Source: Lithospermum erythrorhizon
Lineage: Eukaryota > Streptophyta > Magnoliopsida > Boraginales > Boraginaceae
DNA length: 64,000 nt
Direction: 5' to 3'
NCBI GenBank assembly: GCA_019722365.1
Contig: JADFUC010001889.1
Location: 1,302,001-1,366,000 of the forward strand
The translations under genes were made by a program, and so were the position numbers. The notes below the pieces were generated by a model. It did no database searches and was not told the DNA's origin. It was given only the letters and a program-made list of their open reading frames with translations. This document shows, piece by piece, positions 1 to 13,299 of the stretch. Within the stretch, counting starts at the first letter, position 1. Every line of letters begins with the position of its first letter.

Positions 1-176
1 CAGCCAAGGTGTAACACAACTCTGAAACTGAGACCATGATTTTCATGTGATTCAAATTGCAAATAGTTTTCGAGGCCCTGACTAGTTAATTTTTCACGTC
101 ATAATGGACATTTTATCAAGTTGGATTAAAATGATAGGAGAAAGTTTTGATAAAATAAACCGTCAGATTAGAGTAC

Positions 177-3100
177 CTAGATGGTCCCAAAGGCAGATAC
201 TTTGCTCTTGGAACAAAACAGAAGAGTGTAACAAGATCCAACAGCCTCTCATGACTGTCATACAGTTTCTTGAGCTCCTCGTCCGTCCATTCTTTCTTGG
301 CATTATCATGGTTGCGCATCTCCCTGGTTAGGCAAAAGAAAAAATCAGATAAAGGAAATCCCAACAAATTACACCTGCAGCTCTCAACACTATAATTTAA
401 AAATTCAATATAAAGGAGAATGACAATATAAACTTACGTAATCATGTCATCCTGGGCACTATACATCTCATCAAGTACTTTCAGCATGGGGCTAATCAAA
501 GATCCAAGTCCAGTTCCACTGGCTCCCTGGTCTTCCCCATTGCTAATATGCAATTCTGAGAACTGTGACTGCACACCACCCAGGGCCAAAGCATGTAGAA
601 ACTCATATATCTGTAGCCTGTAAGGTTCCCCTGACCTGATTGCAATAGTTGTGAGGGCTTGAGCAGCAACTATACGAACCTGGGATGGATCAGAAGTAAA
701 TCAAGTAAAATGAGTAAAACTAATAAGACAATGGCAACCATGAAAGAGATAATACAGCATTGATGCTGCAGATAGAATGAATGCAAAGAATGTATACATG
801 CATAAGTCATGCATCCGTACATATTTGCCAGATTAAATCGAGTCACAAACACAGCAAGATCTCTTCCATAAGACTGCATCTTATTTTTAGAGGCCAAATC
901 AAGAGTGTATTCAAATTTAATAATTCCCTATGCAAATTTAAGGAGTACAGACCACTGACGAATTAGGGCCTTCACCATTTGGATTTATTAAGATTGTGTT
1001 CCCTCTTAAGAAGCAATATACAGTTGTACTACACAATATTGCAATATATTCCAACCACCATAGCAACCACTGTTGGCCATACATGTTAAGACAAAGAGAG
1101 TTTCTCTCGTCCTTACGATTGAACATGATGAATGAAGTATATTCCCAAGTGAAAAATTCACAAGTACTACTACTACTGCTACAATATGGTCCTCAAAACT
1201 CATTCCAATTGATATTGGATATATTAGGTAGGAGAATCACACCCAGTCACCAAGTTAAACTAAGCCTTATCCGACTAAGTAAGGTCCGCTAAATGAATAT
1301 GATGTCTTCATTCAGCTCTATGTTGGATCATCTATTCCATTAAAACCATAAACTCCAAGTCTTTTGATATAGCCGTTGTTCAACTCTTCTTAGACCCCCC
1401 TCTGCCTCAACTTCCTTTCCTGACGATCATGGCTTCATACCTTCTTATTTGTGCAACTCTTCTTAGAAGTTAGAACCCCCTCTGTCTCAACTTCCTTTCC
1501 TGCAGATCATGGCGTCGTACCTTCTTATTTGTGCATCCATTAGACGTCTTCTAACATGATCATACCACCTCACACGGTTCTCCCTCAGTTTATCCTCAAT
1601 TGGTGTAACATTTACTCTCTTAAATCAGCTCTATGTTGGATCATCTATTCCATTAAAACCATAAACTGTCTTTTGATATTTGACCCCCCCCTCTGCCTCA
1701 ACTTCCTTTCCTGACGATCATGACTTCATACCTTCTTATTTGTGCAACTCTTCTTAGAAGTTAGAACCCCCTCTGTCTCAACTTCCTCTCCTGACGATAA
1801 TGGCTTCATACCTTCTTATTTGTGCATCCATTAGACGTCTTCTAACAATGATCATACCAGCTCACACGGTTCTCCCTCAGTTTATCCTCAATTGGTGTAA
1901 CATTTACTCTCTTAAATCAATTCACTTCTAATTTTGTCTTAGTGGGTGACTCCACACAATCATCTTAACATTTTCATCTCTGCTACTGTCATCTTATGGT
2001 GATATGTCACTGGCCAACACTTTGATTCATATAGCATAGCAGGTTTTATTGACATCTTGTAATATTTAAACTAACATCTTTTGAGACCTTTTTTTTTATC
2101 ACATAACTCCCAGATGCACTTCTTCATTTATTCCATCCTCCTTAAATCCTATGTCTAATATTGTCATCCAATTCTCCATAATTTTGAATCATCGACCTCA
2201 AATATTTGAATACATCATTTTCACATTCTTTTGCATCCATACACTCACTTGTGTAGTACTGACAGTAAAAAAAAAAAAGTATCACTTCCCCATTAGCTTT
2301 TGAATGTGGAATTGGAAGACAAAACATGGGGATCAGACAACACTCAAAACTCAAAATGAAGATTCCATTGACCTGTAAAAAGGGGGCCTAACCCTTGGGG
2401 ATGCGGTAAAGCGGTATATAAGGCGTACCTAGTAAAACTTACAAGATGTATATATGTAGATATGGCCCCTCAATAATATGCGTGCATGTGTTAAAGTTTC
2501 GAGTAAATCACTCTGGAGCCACGAGATATGAAACTTCAATATTTATAAACATGATGTAACAACTATAAAATGAAAAAATGTACCTCCCAGCTGCCACTGA
2601 AAGCACACCTTTGAAGCCGAGTTAAAGCATTGGCAAGCGTAGGATTGCGTGAACTGGCAGCAGCAACCATTTTATCTGTGTCTAACATCATAAGTGCAGT
2701 TCCAGGAGGGGTTGCCGACTCCCAGGCATACTCGGAAGCAGCATAGTTAGCATTTTCTCCAAGGAACCAGACCTGCATGTCAAATTAAGCCATTAGTTGT
2801 AATGAATCTCCAGGTTATTTTGCTAGGAACAAATAATCCAAGAACCTTAAATTCTATGGATTCTTACTGCAGCTTGAACTAATCTCTGCAATGCTAGGGC
2901 TGCCTTAGGATCAGAAGCAGTAACACCATCAGTTGAGGTGAGGCCAGCAACTAAGCCAGGTTGAGGAGGTGGAAGATCAAGAACAATGGTTACTGCTTCC
3001 AGAGCTTTATGTTTACCATCAGGGCCCGCTCCAACAAGACAAGTCTACAAATGATGTCATTCATTACACCAGATTAAAATCATATTGGAACTTCTAGACT

Positions 3101-6100
3101 TTGACACGCTTGGGTAATTCACAAACAAAATTAAGGGAAGAAATAGAGAAATCAATAGCACCCATCTGTGTAAAATTTTCCAAATTTGTATCAGAAAGTA
3201 ATTAGAGTACACAAAAGGTGGCTAATGAGAGTTAATGCAAAATATTTGCACTGTTAAAATATCTAGTAACAATGCAAAAATAGAAGTTTCATCACTAGCC
3301 GAGTGCAGCAAATGACAACTTTCATGGACAAGTCATTATGTTTGAAATATAAAGAAACATGTAGTAAGAAGATAAGGTCAACCTAACAGCTAATATAGTA
3401 TCATTTCCGATCAAGTGTGTACTTACTTTCCATAGAAGTTGTAATACATCAGCATCAATCTTCCCAGGAACTTTTGTGGCAAATAGTCTAGCAATTTCAA
3501 GAAGAGTCACAGCCATATCTGGAGTAGCCTAAGAAACCAAAGAAAGAAAGAAAGAAAATAGGCTATAAACACTAAAGTGAATATAAACATAATAAATACA
3601 CAGGATTGAGAACAAAGAACTAGAACTTCTGTTTAGTTGTGAACAAACCAATTATAGATGCAATTGGGTCATATGTGGTAGAAGCAATAATAGCAAATAG
3701 CTTGTCTAGAGAGGTAATGAGCAAACAATAATAATCAAATATAGTAAGTGGACATCAATGTATCATAAAGAAATAGATGCAAACAATAACCAAAGAAAGA
3801 AACAAGGAGACAGACAAGCAGAAGGGCGAACTTAATACATCAGAAGGGTCAGGTGCAGATTTTTTTTTTTTTTTCCTCATTGCAAAACATATTGAAACTT
3901 AGAAAAAGATACATCTTTTCTGGAAGCAAAACATAGAAAAAGGTTGCAAGAAATCTACTCAACACCAAGATACCAAGAACAATACGGTGTAGCGAACACG
4001 CCTAATATACAGAAGAAGAAAAAACATTTGAAATTAACGTCAGCTCATAGAACATGAGAAAGGATTCACATGAAGCCCAACGAGAAAATACGATGGATAG
4101 AATAATTGAATACATCATGATCCATCGATAAAAAAAAAAAATAACAGGCACAGCACAGATAACCATGTTTGGTACGTCTCAATTACCTTGAAGCGAGCAT
4201 GCAAGGTCAGTAATATATCATTTAATACAGATGCAGGCCAACTAGGATCAGACAACTCCGATGCGATGATCGACTCCAATTCATCAAATGTTTCATATGG
4301 ACTCTGCATCCATATTAGGGCTTTAATCACCATGCCACGAACATAAACACATTCACAAGCGACTGTTGTTCGAACAACTTCCATTAGTGAAGCTAATAGA
4401 CTAGCAATTGTCTCTTTGCTAGTTGTCCCATTCGATAGAGAGGAAGCTTTTCGTAAACCTAGAAAAAGCATTAAATCAGTAGGAAAAAAAAAGCAATCCA
4501 TTGGAGGCAAGTATCTTTGGTCATTACTCATTACATAAAAACAGTTGATCCATACTAACTCTTGCAAGATTTAAAATTCAACATCTTGGGAGACTGGTTA
4601 GGAGCTAGTATTTTCTGACATTTAAATGACGAGTGTGAAAATAGTGTCTGATATTTTCTGACATCCTCACCACATAGTATATGCAATCTACAATAACTTG
4701 TAAAGCTGTATTTAGACAGTTCGATAAACTCCTTCACGTATGATCCAGCCTCTATTCATCTATACTGCACGTTGTAATACAAAGTTGAATTACCTTAAAA
4801 CTCTAACGAGGCTGGAATTGATCCAAACTATCTAACAAGATCAAATGAGTAAAAACCAGTTTATAATTAGATAAGTTGGCAACAAGATGATGTATAAACC
4901 TCAGATACAGAACCATCTGATGATTGTGCACCTTCTACGAGTGAATCCACTACAAAACTGTATCGGTGTTCTATAAATACCTAAGCACCAGGAGACTCTA
5001 AAATAAGAATGATACAATGGCATTTCAAATGATTGTATTTCTTGCAAGTCACAATTTGAAATGGCCGGAAATATTAGAAGATGGAAAAGCTACAATGTTA
5101 CATGCCAACCTCAGACAACTTCATGAATAAAAGAAAGTAACTATACTACACTTCAATATAAATAAGACATCCCCGGGCGCTTTTTATATATTTTAAACCT
5201 AAATAAAAGGTATACCAAAGAAAGATCTCAAGAAAGTTGAAATAAAAAGGTTTGAGCAATTCTTACCTACAGCTTGAGCAGTGACGTTAACATTCGGATC
5301 ATATGAATCATTTTCATAAAATGAATCTATATAGGCTCCTTCGTCAATATCCTGATGACCTAAAGCAAATGCGGCAGCACGACTCTTACCCATCTCCTGT
5401 ACTACTCTGGAAGCTGCATGAAGAACAGGACGCGAGACACTGCGGAAAGAACTTTCCAACCTGTCAAAAGGTAAATGTAATATAAAATGAGAAATCCCGT
5501 AAAACAATTTCATTTTTCCGCTTCGAAAGAAGTTCCAAAAAGGTGTTGCAATAGAAGCAGAAAATTAACCTTCGCATCACAAGCTTTATGAGTGGTTGGG
5601 GGCGCCTTGCTTTAGATTTGTCTTTTCCTTTATGAGGAGCATCTTTTGCTTCCGAACTGGTGTCCTTCATGGAAGGAGCTTCTGGAAGTTTTAAGATTTC
5701 TCTAGTTAGGCGGTACCACCCAGCAGCTCGCTCCTCGCTCCTATGAAGCAAACAATAAAGAATAAGCATGTCAAGTGCCTAAGACTAATTGGTTCATCAT
5801 TTGGATAAAATAACAAAGCATAAAAAACAAGGGGTACCTTTCTGCATTATCAGATTTACCCAATACACAATTGATAGCCTCAAAGCAAACTCTTTCACTT
5901 GGATCAAGAAGCAATTGATAGAGCAAAGAACTAAATTGAGACTTAATGTCTGGTCTTTCTGCAAGCAACATGTTCTAAATGTGTCAACCATTCATCCTCA
6001 CGAGAGATTTGTACTAATGCCAAGCAGAGAATAACCACAACAGCATGTAAATACCTTCTAACGCTCGAGCTCTTGATATTGTATGGCACAATTTGGCCAG

Positions 6101-9100
6101 TGCAACTCTGGCAAGAACATCATGCAGATGTAGAACATCATGCAAAGCCCCTGGTCCAAAAAAACTTTGATCAGGTACAGTCTGTAACAGTTGATGGTAA
6201 AGATTACCTATTACAAAATGAACGCACCCCCAGGTTCTGCATCCTTCACTGTAGAAATAAAAGACAATCAATCTTAGTCCTTGAAAGGGGGAAGAAAAGC
6301 AATAGAGCATGATAGTTAGAAGAGTGAAAAAATAGGATTCAAACAAGAATTCTCAAGTATATTTTGAGGTCAAATACAGAAAATCCACAACAACTACACC
6401 CTTACAGATGGGAAACATGAGTTGATGAAAAATTATGCAGGCATAATATCCAGGAAGTTTTTATACTTAACCAAGTAATTTATTCTGAGTTCAATTTTGT
6501 AAGGCTTAAAACCAACATGAGAAGACAAATAACAAATTGAGAGCACGATATAAAATAAGAGATTACTTTGCATTTCCCAGGTATTAGTTAACTTCTCAAG
6601 GGAATGAATAACTAACAATCATGAATTTAAGTGGTATTTTGTCCGTATATCCCTGGAGTTCAAACACTCTTAAGAGTGTAAACTTATTTCCTTCCTTTTA
6701 AAATTATCTTAACTCATAAGTCTTTTGTTCTGGATAGACAATGGTCACCTTAGGGGAGTCTAGGGATAGCACAGTAAGGAGTTCAAACAACTGACATTGA
6801 CACTACAACATTCATAGTTATGCCATCAGACAATGAAACACTAATTCCAAGTTACCTAAAGCCATGGAAACCGCATATGGATCACTTGAGGATAGTTCGG
6901 AAAGAATTTCCAACGAGTGCCTCACTGCAACTGGATCAGCAAAAGAAACTCTGCAAAAAATACAGTACAAAAGGAAATTATAAATGACAAAACCAAATTA
7001 AGGTTACAAAAACATGGTAAAACTAACGCTACAGTTGATAAGATAACCGAACAAATCAAGTATAAGAAATTAGCTAAGAAGCAATTGTTTAAGCTCTAAA
7101 TCTAGTGATAAAATGAGACCAGGGGATAGCAAACCAACCCTTGAACAGCACGATGAATAAAAGCTGGGTTTCCAGGATCCAAAGGTAGTCTTCTCAGTGC
7201 ACTTAATGAAGCATACTGCAAATTACCCCTAATAATGGACTGACATGCAAAAAAAAAAGTGTGGGGTTGAAAGGGATATCAGCAATTCAGGCAACCCAAT
7301 ATGACATAAAATAAAAATGCAGAAATATATGAGATGAGTAATTATTAATTACTCGACCTTAATGTGGCAAATTAGGCTTTTGTAACCTGTAGTTGAAGCG
7401 GTCCATTTTTATACCCAGTAGTTTTCAATATGATAAAGAATGATGCCATCATCTTCGATCAAAGACAACGCATTGAGTTTCGGTTCTAAATCATTTGCAT
7501 AATCTTGGGTTCCAAGTATAGACATTATAAACTTACTAGTCAACTTTTGGATATCAAAACCTAACTTACCAATATCATTGGGTACTAGAACTGCAATTGA
7601 CACTCACTCGAAGTAACAGGATATTTACACATCCAGGCAACATTGAAAACCTCACTTACATTAGACATTATAAAACATTAAAAGAAATGTGTACATCTAT
7701 TGATTTTTAGAATGCGAACATACCTCTTTATCACCACCTTTTGTGCCAAACATGCCTTTCTTACGTTTTTGAGGAGCATCACCAACCTAATAAGCAGTTC
7801 AATCAAATTATAAGTACTAAATAGTAAAAAACCTTTTGATGTAGTCAGGAAGAGTCAAAGCATAGTCTCAATTATATGAATCTTTGGTTGAAAAAAAAGA
7901 ATATATCATCAACCAAAGTCTTGCTCTCAGCATTCTAAAGAGAATAGTACAATAGAATAATCCACCATAAATGGTAAAGTCAAGGTCCTGGCTGGATTAA
8001 TTACAAAACAAGGAATCTCCGAGGGAACTGAAGAGGACAGCAATCCCACGAAAGTACATGAAAAGTTAAATCTAATACTCCATCCTGAAAAGATGTCATG
8101 TTTTGAATTTTGATGGTTGACCTTCTAAATTTTGAACTCAAATATTTTGTATGATCTATAATATTTGATGAAAAATATAAAGGATACTATTTTTAATGTA
8201 ATTTACTATGGACATGAAAATTTTGATTCAAATAACTTATAAGTGTCCATTAAGGCCTAAAAGTTTGATCACCAAAAAGCAATGTGACAATCTTTTACAA
8301 ATGGATGGGTATGAAATAAGTCTGCTACTTCTTTTACATCAAGCAGTTGAAAGAGTCCAAACGAGCACTTAGCAAACCATACAGTATGAATGTACAATGA
8401 AAACCACCCTATCTACTTGTGTGCTTATGAAGGGAAATTTGAATTTGAATCAACAAGTTCCTTCAATAAAGTTTTTAACATCAGAGCTCAAAAATTGCAG
8501 GACGAGCATTACCATATTCTTATTATAGAGGACTTCAAGGACCTTTTGCTAATCTTAACATAGTCAAGACTATTTAATCTGCTTAGGACATAATTTAATG
8601 ATAGATGGTCTCTAACTCTTCCACAAGATATCCAATCATTAAAAGTTGATGATAAAAAATAAAACAAATGAATCATTAAAAGTTGAAAAATAAAAAGTGG
8701 CAAGATGAACTTCTATCCATTGACCAAAAAAAAAGACAATCATGTTGCATGCATCGGTGATTTTACACATGCAAAGATATATGAACCTCTGCCTGATCTG
8801 CAAATATAACACATACACCATACAGAACATCCAATGGAACAATTTATAAATCTAATCTATCCAGGGACAAGTATGATGCATTAATCAATGATCGTCCAAG
8901 ACCCTAGACAGGGAGAACAAAAGCCCACATAAGCATTATCCTAACGTACCAGAGATGAAGAGAGAAAGATCTAAAGGAGCATGGAACATGTACCAACATT
9001 TAGACAGACATGAAATACATAACTTCTACAAACCTGATCCAGAATGCCAAAGACAATTTCATACAACTTCATCAATATTTCAGTGCTGCTAGGTGGAGCA

Positions 9101-12100
9101 TATGTAAGAGCTTTTAAAGCTTGGATTCTTCGAGCATGAACTTCAAAAAAGGAAAATCAAAGATAATATCAACAAGCCTTCTCATGAAATTTAAACGTCC
9201 AAAACAACTGACAGTCACACACATAAAGGTGAACTAATATGAAAATTGCAATAAAGTTGCCCCGCCCCAACTGCAAGAAGTCCAATCTAATCCATGGGGT
9301 TCCACTGTAAAATCAATTGAAAATAGAGGTAGTAACCCAGGATCATATAAACCACCTCATATGCTTTAGCATATTCAATGTGGGATGGGTCCTCCTTCAA
9401 TAAAGATGAAGTCTGCTATATTGACTCAAACTAACACTGGCTGAACAATGATAAATTAAGCATGCAGTTATTATTGAGTAGGTTTCACTTATTCATACTA
9501 GAAGAGTATATGAACAGGAATAAGCATACAGGCCTGTAATCATAGGAACCATAATATTAGCGCACATCATAATCATTTATATTATTACAAAAGGAATTTT
9601 AGTTATTGTTTGACACGCTCGCCAGTTAATATGTAGTAACGAAAGAGAAATAAATCAATTTATGACCAAGTGTCAAGTTATAATGAACTTAACTGGTTCT
9701 TATTAACAGATTGACTTACATTCAACATCTGCATTTGAGGCTTCAGATGTCAGGCGATCAACTATTCTGGGCACAACATCAGCTCGGGTCACCCCTCCAA
9801 CAGCATCAATGTCCGCTAAAGCATCCCAATTAGGAGTTGGAATCCCACCGCCTGGATTTAAACCTTGTGAACCCGTATCCGATAAGATTCTGGCCAGGTA
9901 GTAATATACATATCGTAGAAGAGTCCTATCCTCGGCTTGCTGATCAAGCTACAATATAGAAAAGAAAGATGGAAACAGAAAAGCACATAGCTACATTTAT
10001 TATTTTTTTAATATAAAAAAAGTGAATACAGCCATATGACATTATATCAAATCCAGGACAACTACCAATGAGAGAATCATAATGGGACCATTCAAAGAGA
10101 TACATTGCACATATGCTATATGTTCTGTATGCAGGAAAAGAGAAGGTGTTTTACTCAAATAAATATCGATCTTATCATTGAAGATTAATAGGAAATATGC
10201 TGCAAGAATGAAGTGGAAGAAAGTACAAAGAATAAGATGAAATGGAAATCATCGATTTAAAATATGCATCCTAAACCGGAAGACTGAAGCATGCATCTGG
10301 ACCAATGTTCCAACTGGAGATATAAATCTGGTAATTCAGAATGCATATATTATATGAATGGCACCAGCTTCAAAACTATGGGCACAAATAGTTCAAACAT
10401 ATACTTCTACCACAGGATGGGAGCAGAAATTGATAAAACATAAATGGATGTCTTTAACCATAAATAAAATATAGATGGAGTACATAACACTTCCTTTAAA
10501 TTTAGTGAAATAGACCATTTAGGGAAGCTTTTTAATTAAGGAAGGAACTGCCTATAAATTCACACATACTAAAAGACACACATGCGTACAGATATGTAAA
10601 CCATAGGCTTTGACAACATAACTCAAAAGCTAATTGAAATCATACCATAAGTAAAGATGGCGCCAATGATGGGTCAACGGAATTGTACACGGCAAGTTTG
10701 GGGAAAACATGATGAACTAATTGTTTCTGGGAGCTTTTCTAAAACCAATGAAACATAAATAGTGTTAAGAAATTATGTAAGAAGTCAATATAGTGAATTG
10801 AAACTCAGACACATATCAAAACATACTTGATCAGATGTTGCAGCTAGCTCATGAATACTCCTTGCAAGTTGTGCATAAGAGACTGGCTGCAAAAAGTAAT
10901 TCGAAGCTCCATAAATATCTAAAAGAATATAATGAAGGTAAATGATCCAGGCACTTAATCGACTAATTTATTTGAATATGACATATTTCGAGTCAAAATT
11001 GAGATTTTTAAGTGATTAGTCAAATCTCTCAGTTAAATGGAGGTAGTATTATTTTATATTTAAAGGCCTCAATTTGAAGTTAAACCCGATTTTAAACGAG
11101 ACTGAACTGCAGAATATAGTTCATTGCACTACTGTCCTCAAACTTCCTAAGTTAATACTGATTCGATGAGGAGGAACGTAATTACACAATTAACATGAAT
11201 TCCAAACATGTTCATAATTGAATTCACCTAAGAGTGTGTAAGCCCACAGCTCTAAAGAGGATAACTCAAATACTCCCTCCATCCCAAAAAGAATGTCCAC
11301 TTCTGAACTTATATGTTTAACTTTTTAAATTTTGAAATCAAATATTTTTATATAACTTGAACAATATCTGGAGAAGAAAATATCAAATGGTAGTATTTTT
11401 AATATACTTTACTATTAACATAATAATTATGATTCAAATCAAAGTTATGTGATTCAATTAAGGCAACACGATTCGTTAATTCTGAATACTAAAAATGAAA
11501 CTGGACTATCTTTTTGGGACAGCGGGAGTACAAAGCTAGCAACTAAAAGAAGTCAAATGAAGTAAACAGCAAGTCATCCAAATGAATACACAAAAACCAG
11601 AAAGCACATACTCTTCCCTTGAGCTTATTGATGCGAAAAAATATCACATGTTAGTATTTTTAATGCAGTTTACTATTAACATAATAATCTTAATTTCAAA
11701 ACAATCTTACCTCTGTCAATTAACGCTACAACATTTGTTAATTTTGAGCAATCAAACTCAAACTAGACAATCTTTTTGGGGACGGAGTGAATACAAAGCT
11801 GGCAACTAATAGAAGTCAAATGAAGAACAACAAGTCATCCAGCCTTAAAAAAAACATCTGAAATCTCATACTCTTCTCTTCGGCTTATTGATGCAATTAT
11901 ATCAAATGCTAGTATTTTTAATGTAGTTTACTATTAGCATAATCATTTGATTCATATCAAAGTTATGTGCATCAATTAAGACACAAAATTAGTTAATTTT
12001 GAACAATAAAACTCAAACTGGAGACTCTTTTTAAAACATAGGAAGTATAAAGCTAGCAACTAATAGAACTCAAAATGAAGTAAACAACAAGTCATCCAAC

Positions 12101-13246
12101 TAAATAAACAAACATCCGAAAGCACATTCTCTTCTCTTGGGCTTATTGATGCGAAAAAATGTCAAATGCTAGTATTTTAATGCACTTCAATTTTAATTCA
12201 AACCCAAACTGGAGAATCTTTTTGGGACAAGGGAGTACAAAGTTAGCAACAAAGACAACTCAAAATGAAGTAAACAACAACTGATTCAACTAAATAACCA
12301 AACATCACAAATCAGATACTCTTCTCTTCGGTATTTATGCGGAAAAAGATTATCCAAATTTCAATGCTAGTATTTTTCAATGTAGCTTTCTATTAACATA
12401 ATAATTTCGATTCAAATCAAAATTACGCTAGCAAATCAAAATTTGTCAATTTCGACAATTGAAACTCAAACTGGACAATCTTTTTGGGACAGAGCAAGTA
12501 CAAAGCCACCAACTAAGATATCAAAATGAGAGGTAAACAACTCATCCAACTCAATACACAAACATATCACCAACCACATACTCTTCTCTTCGTGTTATTG
12601 ATGCGAAAAAAACATCAAATGCTAGCAACAAAAACAAGTCAAATGAAGTAAACAACAACTCGATCATTGATCAACTAAATAACCAAACATCACAAATCAC
12701 ATACTCTTCTCTTCGGTTTATCGATGCAAAAATAAATATCAAATGCTAGCAACAAAAACAAGTCAAATGAAGTAAACAACAACTAATCCAACTAAATAAC
12801 CAAACATCATAAATTAGATACTCTTCCCTTCTACTTATTTATGCAAAAATATATCAAATACTAGTATTTCTAATACAATTTACTACTAACATAATAATTT
12901 GGATTCACATACTCTTCGTTTCGGTTTATTAATCCGAACAGGAATAAGCGCGGCTTTAGCAGCAGACATAGTATCATTATGAATCTGCATCAGCTTCTCC
13001 TTCTTCCACGACTTCCGATCTGCCGTCATCGGCGCCGATTGCATCGCCGGCGCCGCCTCCTCACGCGGCGGTGCAGTGGCGGAAGGCGCTGGCTTAGGCG
13101 GCGGAGTATCGGAAGTGATCAGATCCATCAACGTAGTTCCTCCACTTGAATCCTGCATACATTTCAAAATCAAAGTCAAAATTGACGAAAAGTCAAAATT
13201 GAAACAAAGTCAAAATTAGTCAACGGAATGAAAGATCTGTTACCAT
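177..13246 (-). CDS. TASH3: TASH3-like TPLATE complex subunit, ARM/HEAT-repeat protein (3' end off window)
   Basis: Twenty exons give 907 codons plus 2 nt: 13244-13246 (ATG only), 12913-13152, 10827-10886, 10646-10738, 9720-9948, 9034-9140, 7724-7786, 7139-7239, 6856-6950, 6228-6248, 6055-6150, 5838-5958, 5570-5740, 5267-5460, 4187-4458, 3427-3528, 2868-3044, 2584-2772, 438-679, 177-323. Visible landmarks are the N-terminal [62 protein letters not shown] and [20 protein letters not shown]. These match, from memory, the roughly 1200-residue plant SH3-domain protein known in Arabidopsis as TASH3, a subunit of the TPLATE complex that acts at the plasma membrane in clathrin-mediated endocytosis. 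The body is helical-repeat; the C-terminal SH3 domain would lie left of position 1. Oddities are a start codon alone in its exon, a 21-nt microexon (6228-6248) and introns of about 1.9-2.0 kb loaded with repeats. Family assignment is firm; the exact orthologue name is inferred. Confidence 0.85.
1313..1925. repeat. Tandem duplication (~313 bp) inside the LINE remnant
   Basis: The segment starting cagctctatgttggatcatc at 1313 recurs at 1626, and both copies run to the tttactctcttaaat stretch near 1620 and 1918. Inside each copy is a shorter direct repeat of about 80 bp starting ccccctctgcctcaac and ccccctctgtctcaac. The RT motif [10 protein letters not shown] is therefore present twice. Confidence 0.85.
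1380..2360 (-). mobile_element. Decayed LINE reverse-transcriptase 3' fragment in TASH3 intron
   Basis: Conceptual translation of the minus strand gives, with stops and frameshifts, the typical C-terminal end of a plant non-LTR reverse transcriptase: [16 protein letters not shown] and HRI around 2150-2220, then [12 protein letters not shown] near 2010-2050, [11 protein letters not shown] near 1970, and [11 protein letters not shown] near 1890 and again near 1590. The motif order matches RTE/BovB-like LINE RTs (RPAMLYGSECW, KMRENRLRW type). It lies in the 1.9-kb intron between exons 584 bp and more apart (680-2583), in the sense orientation of TASH3. No endonuclease domain is visible, so it is a 5'-truncated or partly lost copy. 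Confidence 0.75.
8078..8309. mobile_element. Stowaway-like MITE in TASH3 intron
   Basis: The left end ctccatcctgaaaagatgtc and the right end, read in reverse complement (cccatccatttgtaaaagat), are imperfect terminal inverted repeats. Both are flanked by TA (8076-8077 and 8310-8311), the usual Tc1/mariner-type target duplication. The AT-rich interior resembles the MITE at 11273-11528. No coding capacity. Confidence 0.65.
11273..11528. mobile_element. Stowaway-like MITE in TASH3 intron 2
   Basis: The left end ctccctccatcccaaaaag and the right end (reverse complement ctcccgctgtcccaaaaag) form terminal inverted repeats with the CTCCCTCC-type end typical of plant Stowaway elements. TA dinucleotides flank it at 11271-11272 and 11529-11530. 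Length is 256 bp. The right half of this MITE recurs in the adjacent tandem array. Confidence 0.8.
11530..12905. repeat. Diverged tandem array copying the exon-2 end plus half a MITE
   Basis: Seven diverged units. Each carries a catactcttctcttcggcttat-like segment, followed in most units by the right half of the Stowaway-like MITE and a spacer resembling acaaagctagcaactaaaag. Anchor positions are 11607, 11867, 12125, 12315, 12577, 12700 and 12817; the genuine exon-2 3' end is at 12908. Full units are about 260 bp and shorter ones 90-190 bp. On the minus strand the anchor reads as the end of exon 2 with its GTATG donor. Confidence 0.8.
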
Positions 13247-13258
13247 GTTGATTCAGTT

Positions 13259-13292
13259 GGGGGGTGGGGGTAGGGTGGGGGTGGGGGTGGGG
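13259..13292 (+). other. G-run tract just upstream of the TASH3 start codon
   Basis: Six runs of 3-6 G separated by single T or TA, on the plus (template) strand, ending 12 bp upstream of the ATG at 13244-13246. It fits a G-quadruplex motif; the mRNA strand is C-rich. Whether it lies in the 5' UTR or core promoter cannot be told from sequence. Confidence 0.7.
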
Positions 13293-13299
13293 AATTGTT

